A stretch of 46,778 nt of DNA from NCBI GenBank assembly GCA_016931775.1, contig JAFGEC010000159.1, positions 1 to 46,778 of the forward strand, given 5' to 3'. Below, one piece after another: positions 9,355-17,772 of this stretch. This stretch comes from Candidatus Zhuqueibacterota bacterium. GTDB taxonomy: Bacteria > Zhuqueibacterota > Zhuqueibacteria > Residuimicrobiales > JAFGEC01. How positions within the stretch are numbered: the stretch's first letter is position 1; every line of letters begins with the position of its first letter. The notes beneath the pieces are model-generated. The model worked only from the letters and a program-made list of their open reading frames with translations, was not told where the DNA came from and searched no databases. Both the position numbers and the translations under genes were made by a program.

Positions 9355-10821
9355 ATGAAAAAATTATTCTTATTTTACGGTATCATTTTTCTTTTATCGG
9401 GTTGTAATAAAAACAATTCCCGGTTCAATCCGTATTTTGGCAATGGTTTTCGTAACGGCTGGATCGATCAAAATTCAGCCGTCATATGGACACGGCTAAC
9501 AAAAGTTCCCGAACTGAAGCGCGACGGACTGCCGTTTATCCCTCTTTCCAATGAAGAGCATCAAAGCCTGAGCACCTGCACCGATGAGAGTAAAATCTAC
9601 CGGGCTCAGATTCCACAGGGTTTAACGCTGGAAGATATGGAAGGTGCATGTCCGGGAACGGCGGGACAGGTTAAACTGGTTTACTATCCTCAAAATAAAA
9701 GAGGCGACAAAACAGAATACAAATGGTTGACTGTCGATACTGAAAAAAATTTTACCAGGCAGTGGAAATTATATAACCTTCAAGCCGGCTGCCGGTATAA
9801 TGTGGAAATATATGCCAGAAAGGATAAACGATCTTGCGTTTCAGATACAATTTCCGGTTTTTTTACCACACCGCCTGAGGAATCTACGGTTCAGGAGGTG
9901 ACATTTTGTTTCGTTACCTGTCATGATTATAACAGGCGTGACGATGGTATCAATGGACATAAAATTTATCCCGCCATGCTGAAAAACCACCCCGATTTTT
10001 ACGTTCACACAGGCGACGTCGAGTACTATGACAAGCCCAATCCATTTTGTATGACGGAATCGCTCATGTTTTTTAAATGGAACAGGATATTCGCATTACC
10101 TTTTCAAAGGGATTTTTACACAAAGGTAACGACATATTTTCTTAAAGATGATCACGATGTGCTCAAGGACGATGCATTTCCGGGCACAAGCTATGGCAAC
10201 GTATCGTATGAAAGGGGACTTGAAATTTTCGATAAAATACAATTCCCTTCATCCGATGACACTTATAACACGATTCGATGGGGCAAGGATCTGCAAATCT
10301 GGCTGATGGACGGCCGCCGGTTTCGCAGCAACAACACGATACCGGACGGGCCTGAGAAGACCATTTGGGGAAAGGTTCAGAAGCAATGGTTGTTCCGTAC
10401 CATCAAAGAATCAGATGCGTCCTTTAAATTAATCATCTCCCCCACGCCTATTTTAGGGCCGGATCGCGACAACAAGAATGACAACCATTCCAATCAGGGA
10501 TTTAAAAATGAAGGCGATGAAATCAGGCGTTTTGTCAATGAGCAGAAAAATGTCTATTTTTGCAACGGCGACAGGCACTGGCAGTATGTGACCCATTGGG
10601 AAGGGACAAGACTGTGGGAATTCAGTTGCGGTGCCGGTTCGGACGAACATGCCGAGGGGTGGTCCCAGGAGGATAAACGCCTCGAACACCGGTTTTTACG
10701 CGTTAAAGGAGGCTACCTGTTAGGGCATGTATATCGTCAAGACGGCACAGCCACGTTGAAATTCCAGCATTGTGATGTGGATGGTGGTGTGGTTTATGAA
10801 AAATTGCTGGTAACGGAATAG
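9355..10821 (+). CDS. PhoD-like metallophosphatase lipoprotein
   Basis: This is a 488-residue lipoprotein: residues 1-17 form a lipoprotein signal with lipobox L-S-G-C, where Cys17 would be lipidated. An N-terminal fibronectin-like domain (NSAVIWTRL) precedes a calcineurin-like phosphoesterase of the PhoD type. Metal-site motifs are HTGDVEY (Asp221), LKDDHDV (Asp265-Asp268; many relatives read DDHE) and NGDRHW (Asp406, His408). PhoD enzymes hydrolyse phosphomono- and phosphodiesters outside the cytoplasm. Here the neighbours suggest trimming phosphate from a glycan or releasing phosphate near one, which is inference. The ATG at 9355 is preferred over a TTG 15 bp upstream because the lipoprotein signal begins there. 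It lies 21 bp after the fucosidase stop. Confidence 0.85.
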   Translation: MKKLFLFYGIIFLLSGCNKNNSRFNPYFGNGFRNGWIDQNSAVIWTRLTKVPELKRDGLPFIPLSNEEHQSLSTCTDESKIYRAQIPQGLTLEDMEGACPGTAGQVKLVYYPQNKRGDKTEYKWLTVDTEKNFTRQWKLYNLQAGCRYNVEIYARKDKRSCVSDTISGFFTTPPEESTVQEVTFCFVTCHDYNRRDDGINGHKIYPAMLKNHPDFYVHTGDVEYYDKPNPFCMTESLMFFKWNRIFALPFQRDFYTKVTTYFLKDDHDVLKDDAFPGTSYGNVSYERGLEIFDKIQFPSSDDTYNTIRWGKDLQIWLMDGRRFRSNNTIPDGPEKTIWGKVQKQWLFRTIKESDASFKLIISPTPILGPDRDNKNDNHSNQGFKNEGDEIRRFVNEQKNVYFCNGDRHWQYVTHWEGTRLWEFSCGAGSDEHAEGWSQEDKRLEHRFLRVKGGYLLGHVYRQDGTATLKFQHCDVDGGVVYEKLLVTE

Positions 10822-10975
10822 GCGTAAAAAACAATCTTTTTAAAATAAACCGGCGCGCAGCCAGCTCGTTTGGAAAAATATCGTATCCGATTTTTGAGGA
10901 GGAACATCTTGAGAAAATTCTCCAAGGTACTAAGAGTCGATCAAAGTCAAATAATCAACGAAAGGAAAAATAAAA

Positions 10976-11944
10976 ATGAACAATCCAATCAATCGCCGTC
11001 ATTTTATCGGTGGCATGGCGGCTACGGCTGCCCTGTCCATGACGGCTCCTCGTGTTTTTGCCGAGCCGGACAGCAGGCCTAATTCAAATTTCAAAGGCGT
11101 TCAAATCGGCGTCATCACCTACAGCTACCGCAGTATGCCGGGCAGTGCTGAAGAGCTGCTAAAATATTTGGTGGAATGTGGTATTTCTTCGGTTGAACTT
11201 ATGGGGGAACCGGCTGAACAATTCGCCGGAGCACCGGTTTTTGAGCGTTTGCCCCGTCGTGGTGCCGGCTTGAGCGATGCCGAACGGGAGGAGATGCAGG
11301 CAAAACGCAACGCACAGCGGGAAGAATTGCGCAAATGGCGCACATCGCTTTCAATGGATAAGTACAAGGCGTTGCGTAAACTCTACAACGATAGCGGCGT
11401 TGATATATATATTGTCAAATTTGGAGACATCGGTGAAGTATCGGATGAAGAAGTTGAATATTATATTTCCGCAGCAAAAGCGCTGGGTGCCAGAGGAATT
11501 ACTGCGGAAATCTCCGAAAAAACCGCAGAACGCCTGGGACCGATTGCCGACAAAAACGACATTCAAATCGGCTTTCATAATCATACACAGGTCAGCTTTG
11601 AAAGCTGGGAGACACCTTTTTCCTATGGGAAAAAACTCACGATGAATTTTGATATCGGCCACTATGTTGCCGGAACCAACGAATCGCCGATTCCGGTTAT
11701 CGAAAGATACGCAAATGCCGGGCGTATTCTGAGTTTACATATCAAGGACCGTAAAGTCAACAATGGCCCGAATATGCCTTTCGGCCAGGGTGACACACCG
11801 CTGGCACTTGTCCTACAGCTCATGAAACGCAAAAAGTACGAGTTCCCCGCACACATCGAACTGGAGTATACAATTCCTGATGGCTCGGATGCGGTGCAGG
11901 AGGTAAAAAACTGCGTCGAGTTTTGCAAAAAAGTATTGGAATAA
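10976..11944 (+). CDS. Tat-exported sugar phosphate isomerase/epimerase-like TIM-barrel protein
   Basis: This is a 322-residue protein of the xylose isomerase-like TIM-barrel superfamily (AP endonuclease 2 family). The N-terminus NRRHFIGGMAATAALSMTAP is a twin-arginine signal, so it is exported folded, probably with its metal bound. Likely metal ligands are Glu178, His201/His203, Asp226, His255 and Glu295 (in HIELEY). Tat-linked relatives in such loci are annotated as sugar isomerases or epimerases, and some act on 3-keto sugars together with DUF1080 proteins. A DUF1080 gene does lie nearby, at 16.5 kb on the other strand. GAAAGG precedes the ATG at 10976. Its stop is only 12 bp from the stop of the convergent ABC permease. 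Confidence 0.82.
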   Translation: MNNPINRRHFIGGMAATAALSMTAPRVFAEPDSRPNSNFKGVQIGVITYSYRSMPGSAEELLKYLVECGISSVELMGEPAEQFAGAPVFERLPRRGAGLSDAEREEMQAKRNAQREELRKWRTSLSMDKYKALRKLYNDSGVDIYIVKFGDIGEVSDEEVEYYISAAKALGARGITAEISEKTAERLGPIADKNDIQIGFHNHTQVSFESWETPFSYGKKLTMNFDIGHYVAGTNESPIPVIERYANAGRILSLHIKDRKVNNGPNMPFGQGDTPLALVLQLMKRKKYEFPAHIELEYTIPDGSDAVQEVKNCVEFCKKVLE

Positions 11945-11956
11945 TGAAATATCCTC

Positions 11957-14900
11957 TTATTCATGCCGTAACGCGTCCAACAACTCGCCCCTAACAGAAT
12001 ATTTTACAGCCCAAAATATCCAAAATAATCCATTCATAAAGATAAAAACAATAATAATCCCGATAAATCCAAAAGGTATCTTTGCACCCGGTAAAAAGAT
12101 AGCCGGTAAAACCGCTAAAATTCCGGCCACAACGCCTGCAATTAATCCCATAATCAATATAAAACCATATTCGGAAAAAATAACTTTATAAATTAAAGAA
12201 ATGCTCCATCCAACTGCTTGCAGCAGTGCAAGTTCGCTACGCCTCTCCACCAAATTACGTGCGACCAAAATACCCAATCCCAGCGTTCCGATCATCAATC
12301 CCAACCCACCGAGAGCAAGAAAAATATTCAAATACGTATTGGTCACAATTGAAAAAGATTCCAGTTTTTCAATTGTTTTGGTTATATCGATGCCGTAATC
12401 CTGTAAATTCCAGGATAGTGTATTAAGAAGTTTTTCATCATCCAAGCCACCGGCATCCACAAGGAACAGCCGGTAACCGCTGATAGATGGAAAATGCCGT
12501 ATAAAATGATCATTTGAAATGATCAAATTTCCCTGAAAAATTGAATTTGCCAATCCGCCGACCAATTTGATATTCAGGGTTTTGCCCGATTCATCAATAA
12601 AACGGAGGGTATCGCCGACAGCTTTACCGAATCCCCAGGTTATAACGGTCATATCCGCCACACCGGGAATAATATCAGGAGCGATATCGGTCTGCAGGGC
12701 CGACCAGGGATTATCCTTATCCACACCCGGAACTGTTTTTGCAAAAGTGAAAACCCGGCGCTGTGAAAGATCCTTGGGCTGTACACCAAGAATCCGCGGT
12801 TTTGTGACCCGATTTAAATTTAAACAACTGGCATCATCACCCTCACGAACGCGAAATGGGACGAACGAAACACTATCGTATTGATTATCGGCAAGTCCTG
12901 TTGCCTGGCGACCGTTCGAAAAATTCGGATGATATGGTATTGGGATAACGGTCTCTGCAAAAAGAGTAAAACCACCGGTGCCAGAAGAACGCAGGTGTGC
13001 ATTTTTTAAGGAATTGGTACGATTGGCCCCAACCGCTATGGTTATAAAAATACCGCAGGCCAGTAATCCGATTGTGGTCAGACTTTTTATTCGATGCCGT
13101 GAATTATTACGAATACCGATATTTTGGACACTTGGACGTGTACTCTGTTTGTCTCCGGATTTGATAAAGAATAAATTTGCCATTAAAAGGACCGCCGTAA
13201 GATATAAAAACCCCAAGCCAAAAAATAATCCGGCAACCTGCATACCCTTTTGCGGCGACGTTGTGATTAAAATAATCAAAATGGCCATACCAATTGCAAA
13301 AAGAAAAATGATGGAAAGGATTTTTGAGCTTTTGTGAACGGTTTTTTCTGCCGCAAACTGTCCGCGTTGGGTTTGAGATATTGGAGCATTTACTTGTTTT
13401 CGAACCACAAATGCAAGTGCCACAGCCGCAACGATCGTCGACGCCAAAAATCCGATCAACAAAGAAACGGGTTTTATATAAAGATACATAGATGACGTAC
13501 CGACTGCACCGCGCCAGACGGTACCCAGGGCATATAATACGATTTTATTGTACAATACACCAAAAATGACTCCAAGTGTCCCCCCTATCACCGACAAGGC
13601 CGCGCCTTCAAAAATTAATAATTTTGTGATGTTTTTACGCGGAATACCGACTGCAAGCAACAAACCTGTTTGCGATCCTCTATGGTCGAGTCCAAAGGCA
13701 AACAATAATCCCGTCAATAGGACAGCTGCAATAATGATAAAAAACGACAGGCCCAAAAACAGCTGACCGAAATCAACCGAATCCCGGCTGGCAGCGAGTC
13801 CCTCCTGCAACACAGGTAGAAATACAAAGCCAAGTGAATCAGGCGGTAGATGCTGCAATATTTTTTCCTCAATATCCTTTTGCTGCAGGTTTTGTAATAA
13901 AAATCGAATGGCTGTCTCGGAGCCGAACCGATTTGCCCACATTTCTTTTGCAACGGCCGGATTTACAAGCGCTTTGGGCGTCGTTCCATACTGTTGCCAA
14001 TATTTTTCATCTTTATCCCGGATTTTATCCAAATCAACAGGAATACCCGCTTCCCATTCCCTGCAGTGGTTTGCATCCGTCAAACCAGGAATCGGCGGGA
14101 CCATGGAATTGTCAATATGCCAATCCTTCATGGGTACGACATCACGGACAATAAACCGGTGAAGGCCATGCTGTAATTTATCAGTGCTCCCGACGATCCA
14201 GTACCGCATTTGAACGGAGCTGCCGATACCCACTCCCAGATCACGTGCCAACCAATCGTTAACGATAATTTCATTATCCTCAGGAAGCTTTTTCAGGGCA
14301 TTTTGTTCACCTGTTGTAACAAAAAGAAAAGGACTCGAACTGTTCTCGAATGTCATTTCATTGGCAAAATAAGTCAAGATGGGACGGAAAAACAATTTGC
14401 TTCTTTTTACGGCATCAACAATAGGCGGATCGATAAAAATCCGGTCTGATAATAAATCAATCGTACTCTCATCGACTCTTCGCCAGAATAAACCGGCGTC
14501 TTGAAAACCGAAACAAGTTTTCAAAGCATAAGACAATTGTGATTCAGTTATCGAACCGTTTTCAGCCAGCAATAAATTCCCCCTATTTTTTTGCTGGATT
14601 AATCCGGATAAAAATTTTAACGGTATAAATACATTAAACGGTGCGGTTTGACTGGTTTGCAGGTTAAAACGACCGAACTGTTGATCCGTCAAAACAGCGA
14701 CAATTTTAACCGGAACAGCAATGTTCGATTGTTCCTGAACGGCAAAGGGAACATCAAGTGGTATCGCATTCACATTTTTAATGCGTAACAATATGTCATC
14801 ACCTTTTTGAACGTTCAATCTTTTTGCCAGTGCAAGATTTACGGCTATATGATTTCCGACCGAATCTCCGAATGGTGCTGAAACACCACCCAAATTCCAA

Positions 14901-15259
14901 AATGTTTCATCGACTCCCAATACCTGAACTTGATTGATCCGGCGTTGTTCCTTCTGGTTTACGGTGATACCCGGTACCTGAATGGCCGGTGCGATTATAA
15001 CACCCAAAGAATCCGTCAATTTTTCTGCCAGTTCAAGACTAAAAAAACGATCTCCTGCCACAAGGGCGTAACCGATTTTGCCCAAACGAGCAAGGGTTAT
15101 TTTTTTCAATGAAAAACGAACTGAATCGCCTGTAACGAGTGCACCGACAAGAACAGTCGTACACAAAATCACACCGGCCAGAACATTAATATTAGTTCGC
15201 CAGTAGTACAAAATGCTACGGCGAACGAGAAGCGACAATGATATCTTAAACGTTTTCAT
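11957..15259 (-). CDS. ABC transporter permease with duplicated FtsX modules (MacB/LolCE-like)
   Basis: This is a 1100-residue inner-membrane protein with an N-terminal membrane anchor (residues ~20-45, then GDSVRFSLKK). A periplasmic MacB-type core domain follows at about 50-500, then an FtsX block of transmembrane helices at about 510-630 (GLLLAVGIPRKNITKLL). Two helices span about 650-700. A second periplasmic domain lies at about 740-960, and a second FtsX block at the C-terminus (LALLQAVGWSISLIYKVIFSEYG). This double-FtsX form is the type VII exporter architecture used for lipoproteins, peptides or envelope stress substrates. The substrate cannot be predicted. Its start overlaps the ATPase gene by 14 bp, which implies translational coupling. 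It converges on the isomerase gene with no terminator visible in the 12-bp gap. Confidence 0.88.
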   Translation of the reverse strand: MKTFKISLSLLVRRSILYYWRTNINVLAGVILCTTVLVGALVTGDSVRFSLKKITLARLGKIGYALVAGDRFFSLELAEKLTDSLGVIIAPAIQVPGITVNQKEQRRINQVQVLGVDETFWNLGGVSAPFGDSVGNHIAVNLALAKRLNVQKGDDILLRIKNVNAIPLDVPFAVQEQSNIAVPVKIVAVLTDQQFGRFNLQTSQTAPFNVFIPLKFLSGLIQQKNRGNLLLAENGSITESQLSYALKTCFGFQDAGLFWRRVDESTIDLLSDRIFIDPPIVDAVKRSKLFFRPILTYFANEMTFENSSSPFLFVTTGEQNALKKLPEDNEIIVNDWLARDLGVGIGSSVQMRYWIVGSTDKLQHGLHRFIVRDVVPMKDWHIDNSMVPPIPGLTDANHCREWEAGIPVDLDKIRDKDEKYWQQYGTTPKALVNPAVAKEMWANRFGSETAIRFLLQNLQQKDIEEKILQHLPPDSLGFVFLPVLQEGLAASRDSVDFGQLFLGLSFFIIIAAVLLTGLLFAFGLDHRGSQTGLLLAVGIPRKNITKLLIFEGAALSVIGGTLGVIFGVLYNKIVLYALGTVWRGAVGTSSMYLYIKPVSLLIGFLASTIVAAVALAFVVRKQVNAPISQTQRGQFAAEKTVHKSSKILSIIFLFAIGMAILIILITTSPQKGMQVAGLFFGLGFLYLTAVLLMANLFFIKSGDKQSTRPSVQNIGIRNNSRHRIKSLTTIGLLACGIFITIAVGANRTNSLKNAHLRSSGTGGFTLFAETVIPIPYHPNFSNGRQATGLADNQYDSVSFVPFRVREGDDASCLNLNRVTKPRILGVQPKDLSQRRVFTFAKTVPGVDKDNPWSALQTDIAPDIIPGVADMTVITWGFGKAVGDTLRFIDESGKTLNIKLVGGLANSIFQGNLIISNDHFIRHFPSISGYRLFLVDAGGLDDEKLLNTLSWNLQDYGIDITKTIEKLESFSIVTNTYLNIFLALGGLGLMIGTLGLGILVARNLVERRSELALLQAVGWSISLIYKVIFSEYGFILIMGLIAGVVAGILAVLPAIFLPGAKIPFGFIGIIIVFIFMNGLFWIFWAVKYSVRGELLDALRHE

Positions 15260-15938
15260 TTGGCTGCAGTTTTCCCTCAGTCAAGGTGTATATATTACCC
15301 AGCATGGCGGCCAGTTCAACAGAATGGGTAACTGTAATCAATGTGACTTTCTCCTGCAGATTTAATTCCGCCAGTAACGCCCCTATTTCCCGGGCTGTAT
15401 GCTGATCCAACGCACCTGTAGGTTCATCAGCAAGAATCAATTGAGGTCGATTGATCAGTGCGCGTACAACTGCCGCTCGCTGCCGCTCTCCTCCGGACAA
15501 TAATCCGGGAAAATAATCCCGTCGGTTTTCCAATCCAACACGTTTTAACAATTCAAGAGCATGTCCGGATTTGTCTTCCTTTGTAGCAAGTGTGGGTACA
15601 AGAACATTTTCCAGAACAGTTAAATGCGGAAGCAGATGGTGAAGCTGAAAGATAAAACCAATATTCCGATTACGCATTCTGGTTTTTTTATCTTCCGGCA
15701 TTTTTGACAATTCCATGCCGTTCAATTTAAGCGATCCTGAGGTGGGTTTATCCAACAATCCGATTATGTTCAGCAAGGTGCTTTTTCCGGATCCGGATGG
15801 CCCCACGATGGTCACTATCTGACCCGGCAAAACATTGATGGTCACGTCTTTCAAAACAAAGAGCTGTGCCTGTCCAGGTGCGGTAGAATAACTTTTTGAT
15901 ATATTATCGAGTTCGAGCAAATATTTACTGGTTGACAT
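15246..15938 (-). CDS. ABC transporter ATP-binding protein (LolD/MacB family)
   Basis: This 230-residue cytoplasmic ATPase has Walker A GPSGSGKST (from residue 46), the Q-loop in GFIFQLHHLLPHLTVLEN, signature LSGGERQRAAV (from 148), Walker B LILADEPTGALD (from 168) and the switch histidine in VTHS. The FQ..HLLP..T..EN pattern is characteristic of the LolD/MacB/FtsE group, which couples to FtsX-type permeases. That matches the overlapping downstream permease, with which it should form a two-protein exporter of the mechanotransmission type. Confidence 0.93.
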   Translation of the reverse strand: MSTSKYLLELDNISKSYSTAPGQAQLFVLKDVTINVLPGQIVTIVGPSGSGKSTLLNIIGLLDKPTSGSLKLNGMELSKMPEDKKTRMRNRNIGFIFQLHHLLPHLTVLENVLVPTLATKEDKSGHALELLKRVGLENRRDYFPGLLSGGERQRAAVVRALINRPQLILADEPTGALDQHTAREIGALLAELNLQEKVTLITVTHSVELAAMLGNIYTLTEGKLQPNENV

Positions 15939-16050
15939 TGCTCATCCATTCTCCATGTTAAATGAAAAATGCCGTCTCCGGTTACATTTTTCACTTCTGC
16001 ATACCGGTTTCAGACAATCATAAAAAAATAATTTAAATCATTTTCGGATG

Positions 16051-16437
16051 CTACTTTATTGCATAAAATCCTGCCTGCATATGCGAAAACCAGAATAATT
16101 CTGCAATGGAAAAGCCGGTTTTTAATAAAAGTTTTAAATTTAAATGTTGCCGGACTGTTATCGAAAAATAGCTCTGATCAAATCGTTTTATATGATTTTC
16201 GACTACAGAAGATGGATCAGCCGGCACAAATTCTGTCCCCGTAAATACAGATAGCGCATTTTCCGTCAAATAGCCGGTCCCGCATTCTGTATCCAACCAA
16301 ACAGCGGGACTCGGCTTAACGGTCTTGATCAGGTCTATGGTTTCATCATGAAAAATTTCATAAAATGGAATCGTTTGCCGGACGTTTCGATCGTGTTCCA
16401 AAGAAGAGTGTGGAGTTGTATTGTCTATTATATTCAA
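16051..16437 (-). pseudogene. Class I SAM-dependent methyltransferase remnant with internal deletion
   Basis: The 128-residue frame begins at a TTG with no clear ribosome-binding site. It carries both ends of a class I methyltransferase of a type that is normally about 230-245 residues. The N-terminal part includes PFYEIFHDETIDLIKTVKP and motif I, read here as DTECGTGYL where DxGCGTG is expected. The C-terminal part is VENHIKRFDQSYFSITVRQHL...HMQAGFYAIK. Between TEFVPADPS and VVENHI about 100-110 residues, holding motifs II-IV and the rest of the fold, appear to be missing in frame. The Gly-to-Glu change in motif I would itself impair SAM binding. The product is very probably inactive. Confidence 0.65.
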
Positions 16438-16516
16438 ATTGAAAACAAACGAATTCTGTTATGTTCATATAAAAGACTGATGGGTGATATTTTCTTCCGG
16501 GCTTTATATCGCCAAC

Positions 16517-17167
16517 CTATTTTTGAATCCAGATATTCCGAAATTCAATAGGTGATCCCTCACTTTGTAATGCAATAGGTCCACCAGATAAAGATGGATT
16601 CATGCCGGAATTTTGCAAAACGCCGTTCACGCTGCATTCAATTTTCTGCGATGAAACAGTGATGTCGTATGTATTCCACTCGCCGGCAGGTTTTTCATTG
16701 CTTTCCTGTTTTTTCGGTATTATGGTAAATCCATCAGCGTTGCTCCAAGTCGAGTCATCTACAGTGATACTTGCGGGGCCGATCAGTACAAGATCGCCGG
16801 CGTTTCCGGCCATTAACTGGCATTCAATGGCATTTGGCCATATTTTATCCGGCTGCTGACAATTCAATAAAACACCACTATTGGTTGGCTCATCAACCCA
16901 ACGCCATTCGAGATGCAGTTTATATTCGGTGAAAGATTCTACTGTTCTCATAAATCCATTAGGCACACCTTTACAGTGTACAACTCCCTCTTGAACAGAC
17001 CATACGGAATCAGCAGATACCGTCGAATCTGCAAGATAAAATGTCCAGCCTTGATAATCTTTACCGTTGAAAAGAACGGTCTTTGTATCTTGTTGAGGAG
17101 TCGAACAAGCAAAATAAAAAAGAAAGACGCACAGCATCATTCCGATTGCCAAAAATTTAAGCCTCAT
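16517..17167 (-). CDS. DUF1080 (3-keto-disaccharide hydrolase-like) lipoprotein
   Basis: This is a 216-residue lipoprotein. The signal peptide ends at Cys21 (FYFACSTP). The start at 17167 is chosen because AAAGGAG lies at 17173-17179. The body is the jelly-roll DUF1080/DUF6250 fold, related to concanavalin-like lectins: LFNGKDYQGW, the W.V..G..HC.G pattern, EWRWVDEPTNSGVLL, IECQLMAGNAGDL and the closing PIALQSEGSPIEFRNIWI. Some members hydrolyse 3-keto-glycosides in the periplasm, and many sit near Tat-exported isomerases and oxidoreductases. The isomerase at 11 kb fits that association, although it lies on the other strand. Two terminator-like hairpins occupy the leader. Confidence 0.87.
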   Translation of the reverse strand: MRLKFLAIGMMLCVFLFYFACSTPQQDTKTVLFNGKDYQGWTFYLADSTVSADSVWSVQEGVVHCKGVPNGFMRTVESFTEYKLHLEWRWVDEPTNSGVLLNCQQPDKIWPNAIECQLMAGNAGDLVLIGPASITVDDSTWSNADGFTIIPKKQESNEKPAGEWNTYDITVSSQKIECSVNGVLQNSGMNPSLSGGPIALQSEGSPIEFRNIWIQK

Positions 17168-17191
17168 TATGTCTCCTTTCAAAAAATGAAA

Positions 17192-17227
17192 AAACCTGTT
17201 CGATAAATTAGTGGAATAAACAGGTTT
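17192..17227 (-). terminator. Terminator- or attenuator-like hairpin before the DUF1080 gene
   Basis: AAACCTGTT (17192-17200) and AACAGGTTT (17219-17227) form a perfect 9-bp stem around an 18-nt loop. Read on the minus strand it is followed by TTTTCATTTTTT. It lies 12 bp before the DUF1080 Shine-Dalgarno, so it could either end upstream transcription or attenuate DUF1080. Confidence 0.5.
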
Positions 17228-17236
17228 AAGAAATAA

Positions 17237-17289
17237 AAAGGTCAGCTACCAGTGGAAACCTAAAAATGGTTCAACATTAACTGACCTTT
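17237..17289 (-). terminator. Probable rho-independent terminator of the DUF5679 gene
   Basis: A perfect 9-bp stem, AAAGGTCAG (17237-17245) with CTGACCTTT (17281-17289), encloses a 35-nt loop that has its own small AACC/GGTT hairpin. On the minus strand the stem is followed directly by a T-run. It begins 18 bp after the DUF5679 stop codon, which is the expected place for a terminator. The long structured loop is unusual. Confidence 0.55.
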
Positions 17290-17307
17290 CTAAATCGAAC
17301 GTATTTA

Positions 17308-17463
17308 CTATTTGTCACTACTAGGCAAAAATCTTGTCACCTTTGTACCGCACTCAGGACAGGTGCCTTTTGCCATTCGTCTTCCTTTGGCATTCACCTC
17401 CAGATTTCCACCTTTAATCTGTTGTTTCTTACGGCATTTTACACAATAACCCTCAAAATCCAT
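17308..17463 (-). CDS. Small zinc-ribbon protein (DUF5679 family)
   Basis: This 51-residue protein starts at ATG 17463 behind GGGAGGAACACC. It begins MDFEGYCVKCRKKQQIK and contains GTCPECGTKV, so two CxxC pairs (Cys7/Cys10 and Cys35/Cys38) form a zinc ribbon. This matches the DUF5679 pattern YCVKCR...KGTCP.CGTK. The family has no settled function; a role in nucleic acid binding is possible but unproven. It appears to be a single-gene unit with its own terminator-like hairpin. Confidence 0.8.
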   Translation of the reverse strand: MDFEGYCVKCRKKQQIKGGNLEVNAKGRRMAKGTCPECGTKVTRFLPSSDK

Positions 17464-17772
17464 GATGGTGTTCCTCCCATTTTAGATGAAATAAAAGCAT
17501 CCCTGTTTATTTCGGGAAGGCGAATTAAATAATACCAGATTAAAAAATGTAACGCGAAAAAAGCCGAACCAAAGTTGCCCTCTTGTTTCCTGGGAACAAT
17601 TAAGAGATACGTTAATATACATTATACACACACATATTGCAAGTTATTTTATTAAATTTTTATTAATTTTTTTTTATATATTCCCAAAATATCAGCATAT
17701 CGATATTCCGCGGTTATCGCTATCCGGGGAATGCCGGCTTTAAAATAAGTATTTTCAACGTTTATATCCCCC
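17464..17772. other. Intergenic region without a gene
   Basis: No convincing coding frame is seen in these 309 bp. The part from 17620 to 17700 is very AT-rich, with long T-runs. A small inverted repeat, AATATC...GATATT (17688-17707), lies beyond the stop of the T9SS client gene and could help end its transcript. The promoter of the DUF5679 gene must lie here, but no clear -35/-10 pair was found. Confidence 0.4.

Noticed and set aside
10870-11082. 70-residue frame with AGGAGG nearby, overlapping the Tat isomerase start
   Set aside because: It is a different frame of a well-supported gene. A TTG behind AGGAGGAACATC at 10910 is tempting as a leader peptide, but nothing else supports it.
11944-11957. 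Search for a bidirectional terminator between the convergent isomerase and ABC permease genes
   Set aside because: The 12-bp gap is too short, and no stem spanning the two gene ends was found.
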